Assembly: GCA_021819025.1 (NCBI GenBank)
Contig: JAKASN010000149.1
Location: 1-5,723 of the forward strand
Length of the DNA stretch: 5,723 bases
Direction of reading: 5' to 3'
From: Actinomycetes bacterium
Lineage (GTDB): Bacteria > Actinomycetota > Acidimicrobiia > Acidimicrobiales > Acidimicrobiaceae
A program made the translations under genes and the position numbers. Positions 1 to 4,520 of this stretch are shown here, piece after piece; positions within the stretch are counted from its first letter, which is position 1, and every line of letters begins with the position of its first letter. The notes under the pieces are model-generated. The model saw nothing but the letters and a program-made list of their open reading frames with translations. It did no database searches and was not told where the DNA came from.

Positions 1-465
1 CGGGATGCGATGGTTAGTCTTTCGTGTTGTCCGAGAGCGAGAGAGGCGAACGGCGACGTTGTCAACTAAGCGATCTGTTGTGGTGTGCCGATGCGGGGAT
101 ATCCGCGCCCCTGGTCTTGGTGCGAGGTGCGATGCCCATGTCGATGGGGTGGAGACATCCCGTCCTGGTAATATCGGAGCCGCGTGGCTCGTTTTTGACC
201 TTTGGCGTCTCGTCTCTTGCCGAGCGACGCTTCGGACTTGGATCCATGGGGACACCAGAGACTTCAGGCGTTGGGGGCGCTCTTTTGGTGGCCTTGGGGG
301 AAAGGCCCGATGCATCGCCCTCTTCGCCCTTTACAGAGCCGTGGCGGATTGCTGCGGTGATGCTGATGGTTTCTCCCAGAGGCGCTCTATCCCCAGGCCT
401 ACATGGGTGATGTTTGCCCCCAGCTCCCCGTGCTTGGGTAATGCGGTCGCAGTTGGGGCCAGCTG
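1..465. other. Region upstream of menA without a recognised gene
   Basis: No protein family could be recognised here in any frame. Two plus-strand frames stay open over much of the stretch. The one ending at 464-466 overlaps the menA ATG (TGATG), but its translation is rich in Arg, Cys and Trp and looks like non-coding translation. The frame at 24-410 has a more ordinary composition but no familiar motif and no good ribosome binding site. A plus-strand frame open from the left edge stops at 67-69 and could be the tail of a gene outside the window, with too few residues to judge. I see no tRNA or obvious promoter. The region may be an intergenic leader for menA, or hold a diverged small gene. 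Confidence 0.5.
416..459 (+). promoter_or_regulatory. Candidate leader hairpin over the menA initiation region
   Basis: GCCCC plus AGCT (416-425, with C421 bulged out) can pair with AGTTGGGGC (451-459). This gives about nine base pairs, one of them G-U. The 3' arm is the purine-rich stretch just upstream of the menA ATG at 466, the only place a ribosome binding site could lie. If it forms in mRNA, the hairpin would hide that site. This is read by eye only; a GC-rich genome makes such pairings by chance. Confidence 0.3.
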
Positions 466-1332
466 ATGGCCTCGCTTTCCAACTGGGTCGCCGGGGCGCG
501 TCCTCGGACGCTTCCCGCCGCAGTGGTGCCGGTGGTAGTTGCCAGCGCGGCTGCGCGGGCCATGGGACACTTTGTCTGGGATCGGGCCGCGCTGGCACTG
601 GTAGTTTCCCTGGCGATTCAAGTCGCGACCAACTACGCCAATGATTATTCCGATGGCAAGCGAGGTACCGACGACGCGCGCGTGGGTCCGATGCGGCTCG
701 TGGCGTCCAAGGCGGCATCGCCAAAGGCGGTTCTCTCTGCCGCGATGGGGTCTTTTGCCCTCGCGGGGGTGGCTGGAGTTATCCTGGCGATACTCAGTTC
801 GCCCTATCTTTTGGTGGTGGGAGCCGCAGCGTTGTTGGCTGGCTGGTTCTATACCGGCGGCAAGCGCCCCTATGGATATCTCGGCTTGGGTGAACTCTTC
901 GTCTTTGTGTTTTTCGGACTTGTGGCGGTGATGGGGACCTACTTTGTGCAAGTTGGTAGGATCGACCTCTTCTCGGCGGCTATCTCGATACCCGTGGGGT
1001 TTTTAGCGGTCGCCCTTTTGGTGATCAACAACTTGCGCGACATAGCCAACGACGCCAAGAGCGAAAAGATGACTCTCGCGGTGCGCCTTGGTGAGCACCG
1101 CACCAGGATGCTCTATGTCGCGCTGGTGGTGTTGGCGCCGCTAGGGTCATTGGCACTATTTGGGTGGCGACACTTTGCTGTCTTGGGTGTGGCGGCGCTG
1201 TACTTTGCTGTTAGGCCGATCCGGATGGTGAATTCTGGCAAGTCAGGGCGCGATCTCGTCGCGGTCTTGGCACTCACAGGTCGTTTACAGATAATCTTTG
1301 GGGTCCTGTTATCTCTGGGTATTTTGCTGTAG
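466..1332 (+). CDS. menA: 1,4-dihydroxy-2-naphthoate polyprenyltransferase (MenA)
   Basis: This integral membrane enzyme of the UbiA superfamily joins a polyprenyl diphosphate chain to 1,4-dihydroxy-2-naphthoate, giving demethylmenaquinone. The product has 288 residues, close to the usual 290-310. The first Asp-rich prenyl-diphosphate/Mg site is NYANDYSD (residues 56-63), followed by GTDDARVGPMRLV. The second is NNLRDIAND (188-196), followed by KMTLAVRLG. The stretch YTGGKRPYGYLGLGE (129-143) is typical of actinobacterial MenA rather than UbiA. Hydrophobic segments lie near 19-32, 42-54, 91-110, 113-128, 143-163, 168-187, 214-233, 236-249 and 264-288. An in-frame stop at 439-441 lies upstream, and ATG 466 is the first usual start after it. 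The ribosome binding site is weak (TTGGGG). No neighbour on this strand is close enough for a clear operon; the next gene starts 310 bases downstream. menD and menH, of the same pathway, lie further right. Confidence 0.96.
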   Translation: MASLSNWVAGARPRTLPAAVVPVVVASAAARAMGHFVWDRAALALVVSLAIQVATNYANDYSDGKRGTDDARVGPMRLVASKAASPKAVLSAAMGSFALAGVAGVILAILSSPYLLVVGAAALLAGWFYTGGKRPYGYLGLGELFVFVFFGLVAVMGTYFVQVGRIDLFSAAISIPVGFLAVALLVINNLRDIANDAKSEKMTLAVRLGEHRTRMLYVALVVLAPLGSLALFGWRHFAVLGVAALYFAVRPIRMVNSGKSGRDLVAVLALTGRLQIIFGVLLSLGILL

Positions 1333-1337
1333 GTGGG

Positions 1338-1354
1338 CAAGGCCTTTAGCCTTG
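1338..1354 (+). terminator. Weak hairpin just after menA
   Basis: CAAGGC (1338-1343) and GCCTTG (1349-1354) form a perfect six-pair stem with a five-base loop, five bases after the menA stop codon. No run of T follows, so it does not meet the standard for an intrinsic terminator. It may only slow polymerase or protect the 3' end of the mRNA. Confidence 0.25.
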
Positions 1355-1540
1355 AATATGGAGGCGTGAACCCACCTGGGGCCGTAAGGGGCCTTGAGAT
1401 ATTACTAGAATGGTACGTTACCGCCACCGATTGTGGCAACGCAATCCGCGAGGCACCAGCTCAGTACAAAGATACGTTCATTTGGCTCGTCAGCGATGTT
1501 AAGCGGAGATGTGGTTTGGCAATGAGGATGGGAAAGTGGC

Positions 1541-1565
1541 TCGATCCGAACTTGAGCCGGATCGA
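1541..1565. repeat. Perfect 8-bp inverted repeat upstream of the sulfoquinovose gene
   Basis: TCGATCCG (1541-1548) and CGGATCGA (1558-1565) are exact reverse complements separated by nine bases. The element ends 77 bases before the GTG start of the next gene. It could be a dimeric regulator's operator or a hairpin in the 5' leader. I do not recognise it as the site of any known regulator. Confidence 0.4.
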
Positions 1566-1631
1566 CGTGGACGGTTGTCATTTGGGTTAATCCCGAGTGC
1601 GCCCCCCAATCGGTGACAGTTGATGCTCGAT

Positions 1632-1637
1632 AAGGAG
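1632..1637 (+). promoter_or_regulatory. Shine-Dalgarno site fixing the GTG start at 1643
   Basis: AAGGAG lies five bases before GTG 1643, a good match and good spacing. The ATG at 1641 overlaps that GTG but reads into a stop after six codons. The GTG is therefore the start of the sulfoquinovose synthase gene. Confidence 0.85.
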
Positions 1638-1642
1638 AAGAT

Positions 1643-2890
1643 GTGGGCAAGCGGGTTATAGTTCTGGGAGCGGATGGATATATCGGCTGGCCGATGGCGA
1701 TGCATCTCTCCAAGCTCGGCTACGACGTAATGGCCATCGACAACGGTTCCCGGAGAGATTGGGATCTCGAGGGTGGCACCGAGAGCTTGGTACCCATCGC
1801 GACACCTGAGCGGCGCGTGGCGCTTTGGAAGGAACTCTCCTCGAACACGATAACTTGGCGTAACGTCGATTTGTGTGACTATGAGGCCCTCCATGCCGCA
1901 GTTGCCGAGTGGCACCCCGAGGCGATAGTGCACTTCGCCGAGCAGCGCAGTGCGCCATTCTCGATGATCTCGCGCGAGCATGCGGTACGCACCCAAGTAA
2001 ACAACATCGCGGGAAACCTAAACCTTCTCTATGCCATCAAAGCTGTTGATCCCAGTATCCACTTAGTCAAGCTGGGCACCATGGGGGAGTATGGCACTCC
2101 CAACATCGACATCGAAGAGGGCTATATTACCATTGAGCACAATGGGCGCAGCGATACTCTCCCTTATCCGAAGCTGCCCCACAGCTTCTATCACCTCTCC
2201 AAAGTCGCGGACTCCCAAAACATCCACTTTGCATGTCGGGTGTGGAACTTTAGGGCCACCGACCTCAATCAAGGCGTGGTTTACGGCTCAGACACCCCCG
2301 AGACCTCGCTGCATCCCGATCTCGCGACACGCTTCGATTACGACTCGATTTGGGGTACGGCACTGAATCGCTTTACCATCCAGGCCGCGAGTGGCAACGA
2401 CATCACCATCTACGGCAAAGGTGGACAGACGCGTGGCTATCTGGATCTACGCGACACCATGGCATGCATAACCATCGCCATCGAGAACCCCGCTGCTGCG
2501 GGCGAGTGCCGGATCTTCAACCAGTTCACCGAACAGTTCAACTTGAATGAGCTTGCTGACACTGTCTCTCGGGCTGCCATCGAGAAGGGCAAGAGCCCTC
2601 GGATTGTGCACCTGCAGAATCCTCGCATCGAAAAAGAGGAACACTACTATAACGCCAAGCACACTGCGCTGCTTGATCTCGGCCTTCAGCCGCACTACCT
2701 CTCCGATACCCTCATCACCTCGGTATTGGATGTCGTGGAGAACCATCTTGACCGGGTCGACCCGGTTCTTTTGGGCCAACCCAGCGTAACTTGGGCCAAC
2801 GGCGGAAACGACGTATGGAACAAGTACTCGAACCCCGACCTGATTGCCAAGAACTCCGCCTCGGTAAATGCGGTAATCAATTCTCGTTAG
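1643..2890 (+). CDS. sqd1: UDP-sulfoquinovose synthase (SQD1/SqdB family)
   Basis: This enzyme converts UDP-glucose and sulfite to UDP-sulfoquinovose with bound NAD. The product is the head-group donor for sulfoquinovosyl diacylglycerol or for sulfoquinovose-bearing glycans. It is a 415-residue cytosolic protein of the extended short-chain dehydrogenase family. The NAD-binding motif is GADGYIG (9-15) at the N-terminus. The catalytic set is Thr146 (in KLGTMGEYG), Tyr183 and Lys187 (YHLSK), with the same spacing as Thr145, Tyr182 and Lys186 of Arabidopsis SQD1. Family signatures run throughout: EQRSAPFSMI (100-109), GTPNIDIEEGYIT (151-163), RATDLNQGVVYG (204-215), YGKGGQTRGYLDLRD (257-271), FNQFTEQF (292-299) and EEHYYNAKH (332-340). 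These separate it from ordinary UDP-glucose epimerases. Length is normal for the family, with a short variable tail after about residue 385. The GTG start is set by AAGGAG five bases upstream. No sulfolipid synthase (SqdX/SQD2) or other glycosyltransferase is in view, so the final acceptor is unknown. Confidence 0.96.
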   Translation: MGKRVIVLGADGYIGWPMAMHLSKLGYDVMAIDNGSRRDWDLEGGTESLVPIATPERRVALWKELSSNTITWRNVDLCDYEALHAAVAEWHPEAIVHFAEQRSAPFSMISREHAVRTQVNNIAGNLNLLYAIKAVDPSIHLVKLGTMGEYGTPNIDIEEGYITIEHNGRSDTLPYPKLPHSFYHLSKVADSQNIHFACRVWNFRATDLNQGVVYGSDTPETSLHPDLATRFDYDSIWGTALNRFTIQAASGNDITIYGKGGQTRGYLDLRDTMACITIAIENPAAAGECRIFNQFTEQFNLNELADTVSRAAIEKGKSPRIVHLQNPRIEKEEHYYNAKHTALLDLGLQPHYLSDTLITSVLDVVENHLDRVDPVLLGQPSVTWANGGNDVWNKYSNPDLIAKNSASVNAVINSR

Positions 2891-3063
2891 GCATCTCTGA
2901 ATCTCGGCGGGCCGGATGCGCCAAGATCGCGAAACGACTCCTTCTCGAGGGCCTGCAGGGAATCTCGCCCCACAGTGGTGCGAGAGCGCTGCGGATCGCC
3001 GCGACGGAGATCGCCTGGGCGTGGCACCATGGAGGACCGAGTTGTGCCGTTCTCGGCAATTTC

Positions 3064-3112
3064 GGCGGTGTTTGCTGGGGAAGGGCTCGGCCCATGTCGG
3101 CAAACCTTCGCC
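3064..3112. other. Candidate long nested hairpin
   Basis: Three nested complementary pairs can be read: GGCG (3064-3067) with CGCC (3109-3112), GTTTGC (3070-3075) with GCAAAC (3100-3105), and GGGC (3083-3086) with GCCC (3090-3093) closing a three-base loop. Internal loops lie between them. This is more ordered than a single chance stem, but no family is recognised and the strand is undetermined. Confidence 0.35.
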
Positions 3113-3180
3113 AGGTGCAGGGCGTGGCGAATGGGTGAACTTCCCGCCACAAAGCAGTGGGGTCGCTCGAGCTCCTCGAT

Positions 3181-3236
3181 AAGACCCCTACCACCTCTGA
3201 CTCGGAGAAGTTTTAGGGTGCTGATGAGGGTCTTTT
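3181..3236 (+). terminator. Possible terminator-like stem with short T run
   Basis: AAGACCC (3181-3187) pairs exactly with GGGTCTT (3228-3234), and two more T follow, making TCTTTT. The loop is 40 bases long, and part of it (TAGGG at 3214-3218) can pair with CCCTA (3186-3190) instead. It lies about 290 bases after the sulfoquinovose gene on the same strand. The long loop makes it a poor intrinsic terminator. Confidence 0.25.
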
Positions 3237-3251
3237 GCTTGGCGGGGAGCC

Positions 3252-3275
3252 AAGCCAAGCTTTCGGCTTGGCTTT
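3252..3275 (+). terminator. Strong hairpin, possible terminator
   Basis: AAGCCAAGC (3252-3260) and GCTTGGCTT (3266-3274) form a perfect nine-pair stem with a five-base TTTCG loop. The 3' arm ends in TTT and is then followed by GATC, so the T run is too short for a textbook terminator. It is the strongest simple stem in the convergent gap. It overlaps a second stem at 3237-3255, so the two cannot form together. Confidence 0.4.
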
Positions 3276-3316
3276 GATCGCGCGCTGATGCGCGTTGAGC
3301 TTCGCCTATCGACTCC

Positions 3317-3346
3317 CTATAGCATCGCCATCTTGGGTTGCTATAG
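3317..3346. repeat. Perfect 8-bp inverted repeat with 14-base spacer
   Basis: CTATAGCA (3317-3324) and TGCTATAG (3339-3346) are exact reverse complements. The arms are richer in A and T than their surroundings. The element could be a hairpin or a protein-binding site; no nearby gene start explains it. Confidence 0.4.
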
Positions 3347-3651
3347 CGTTAGCAGCGGGGATGGCGAGGCGGTCAACGATTCGCTCCGAGCTTGGTCGAG
3401 CAGACCAAAGCAGAGGAATATTGTTTGCGAGATTCTAAAACGCTCCATGGCGCCAATGGTGAGCAATGTTGTGGCGTTCGGGACACAGCCCTCGAAGAAG
3501 CGGCGGTTCGCATCTCACCGCGAGAATCGGGCCTCGGGCCTTTGGAGTGCTCTCGGGCGAAGCGTCGAGGGGCCATCTCGCCAGCGTTGATCATTGTCGG
3601 CCTTGATTGGAGGTACTCGTCGCTTTGCAGCGGCGAGAATCGTTGCTGCAG

Positions 3652-4467
3652 TTAGCTGATGGCGCACTCGTCAATGAACGCCGCGATCGCCTTGGCGGAC
3701 CGATAAGGCGCCTCACCGATCACCCAATGGCCCGAGCCTTCAATTGCCAACGTCCTGAGATGCGCTCCGACTTCTTGGACAAGTTGGGATGAGATAGCGG
3801 CGAACTTTTCGTCTCGGGCTCCGTAGAGATAAAGTATCTCGCCGCTGAAGTTTGCCAAGGCCGACCTCATGTCGGCTTGGGTACCCAACGAAGTGCGTGC
3901 CATCGACTCAGCCAAGGCATGAGGGTCGTTGCTAAGCCGAGCGGCTAGGCCAGCGCGGGAGGGGTCTATCCCTCCAAAGATCGGCGAGGCTAGCCAGCGC
4001 ATCAAGAAGTTCTCCAAGCCATTGCGGCTCGGATCCTTGTCAATTGCGGCGGCTAGTGCAAGGTCTGCCCCAAGTCGGTCGGAGCGCGCGACGGGGTCCG
4101 CGATGCCAGGATTTGATCCCATCACCACCAGCGCCGTGACAATTTCCGGATGGCGCGCCGCGAGGTGAAAGAGTATCCGCCCGCCAAGGGAATAGCCCAC
4201 GAAGATTGACGGGCCGAACATCTCGGCGAGCACTTCGGCAGATTCTCTCAGATCCAGTACCAAGTGCGAGCTCTCGCCGTGACCAGGGAGATCCACCAAG
4301 ATTACTGTTCTGTCGCATAAGTTGGCAAGAAGGCGCGCAAAGGGTGCCATTACCGCGCTGTTCTGGGTAAAGCCGTGCAGCAGCACGATTGCGTGGCGCC
4401 CCGTTGTTTGCACAGAGGAGCCGATTGGGTAGATTGTCTTAGTTGCGAGTTTGCGGCGTGGTTCCAT
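3652..4467 (-). CDS. menH: 2-succinyl-6-hydroxy-2,4-cyclohexadiene-1-carboxylate synthase (MenH)
   Basis: This alpha/beta-hydrolase-fold enzyme eliminates pyruvate from SEPHCHC, the MenD product, to give SHCHC. The protein has 271 residues and is cytosolic. The oxyanion-side motif is HGFT (31-34), then DLPGHGES (59-66). The nucleophile is Ser93 in GYSLGGR, the acid Asp219 in GARDE and the base His247 in GSGHW. GSNPGI (117-122) and FLMRWLASPIF (154-164) resemble the MenH-specific cap motifs (S-x-PG and W-x-x-P-x-F), which favour MenH over a general esterase. The ATG at 4467 is chosen because GGAAG sits five bases upstream. A longer frame reaching ATG 4539 would run over the start of menD and adds residues unlike the family. 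It is divergent from menD, the preceding pathway step, with 53 bases between. Another alpha/beta hydrolase activity remains possible, but motif and context agree. Confidence 0.88.
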   Translation of the reverse strand: MEPRRKLATKTIYPIGSSVQTTGRHAIVLLHGFTQNSAVMAPFARLLANLCDRTVILVDLPGHGESSHLVLDLRESAEVLAEMFGPSIFVGYSLGGRILFHLAARHPEIVTALVVMGSNPGIADPVARSDRLGADLALAAAIDKDPSRNGLENFLMRWLASPIFGGIDPSRAGLAARLSNDPHALAESMARTSLGTQADMRSALANFSGEILYLYGARDEKFAAISSQLVQEVGAHLRTLAIEGSGHWVIGEAPYRSAKAIAAFIDECAIS

Positions 4468-4520
4468 GGTTACTTCCACGCTCGAAACTAGCGCCAAGAG
4501 AACGAAGGTGGATCTTGTTG
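4468..4520. promoter_or_regulatory. Divergent menH/menD spacer
   Basis: Only 53 bases separate the chosen starts of two genes for consecutive menaquinone steps. The spacer holds a menH ribosome binding site (GGAAG on the minus strand, 4473-4477) and a purine-rich menD site (GAAGGTGG, 4504-4511). Promoters for both genes must overlap here or lie within the opposite coding region. No clear -10 or -35 boxes could be assigned by eye. Confidence 0.45.

Larger units (their letters stand above)
1333..1642. other. Gap between menA and the sulfoquinovose gene
   Basis: This 310-base gap contains a small hairpin just after menA, a perfect inverted repeat at 1541-1565 and the ribosome binding site of the next gene. 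A frame of 85 codons (1333-1590) begins with GTG directly after the menA stop and in the same frame. It has no recognisable motif and no separate ribosome binding site, so I do not call it a gene. No convincing -35/-10 promoter pair could be picked by eye, although the gap is long enough to hold a promoter for the downstream gene. Confidence 0.5.
2891..3651. other. Long convergent gap without a convincing gene
   Basis: The 761 bases between the stops of the sulfoquinovose gene and menH hold several open frames of 80-120 codons on both strands. None shows a known motif, a sound ribosome binding site or natural-looking composition. The stretch is instead rich in inverted repeats: 3064-3112, 3181-3234, 3237-3255, 3252-3274, 3281-3294, 3317-3346, 3390-3411 and 3616-3637. 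No tRNA is apparent, and I could not find the conserved blocks of RNase P RNA, tmRNA or SRP RNA. It may be a transcription-end zone, hold an unrecognised structured RNA, or be the remains of a decayed gene. Confidence 0.5.

Noticed and set aside
5..466. 153-codon frame overlapping the menA ATG by TGATG
   Set aside because: The translation is rich in Arg, Cys and Trp with no family likeness, and competes with another open frame over the same bases.
1333..1590. 85-codon frame starting with GTG right after the menA stop, in the menA frame
   Set aside because: It has no own ribosome binding site and no recognisable motif. It is simply the continuation of the menA frame past its TAG; MenA is already full length without it.
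1643..2890. Generic UDP-glucose 4-epimerase or dehydratase
   Set aside because: The dense SQD1-specific motifs (GTMGEYGTPNIDIEEG, RATDLNQGVVYG, EEHYYNAKH) and the Thr-Tyr-Lys arrangement point to UDP-sulfoquinovose synthase.
2891..2920. GCATC/GATGC pairing just after the sulfoquinovose gene as its terminator
   Set aside because: Only five pairs with a loop of about 20 bases and no T run; too weak to call.
2887..3258. 123-codon minus-strand frame in the convergent gap
   Set aside because: The composition is dominated by Arg, Pro and Ser with no motif, and it overlaps several similar frames on both strands, as expected of GC-rich non-coding DNA.
3500..3530. GGTTCGCATC, resembling a tRNA T-loop
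   Set aside because: The surrounding bases do not form a T stem, and no acceptor or anticodon arms can be placed around it.
3616..3637. CTCGTCGC/GCGGCGAG stem just beyond the menH stop as its terminator
   Set aside because: On the menH transcript the stem has an A-C mismatch and no U run follows.
3288..3655. Plus-strand frames of 100 and 87 codons (3288-3590, 3392-3655)
   Set aside because: They overlap each other in different frames, lack ribosome binding sites and show no recognisable protein features.
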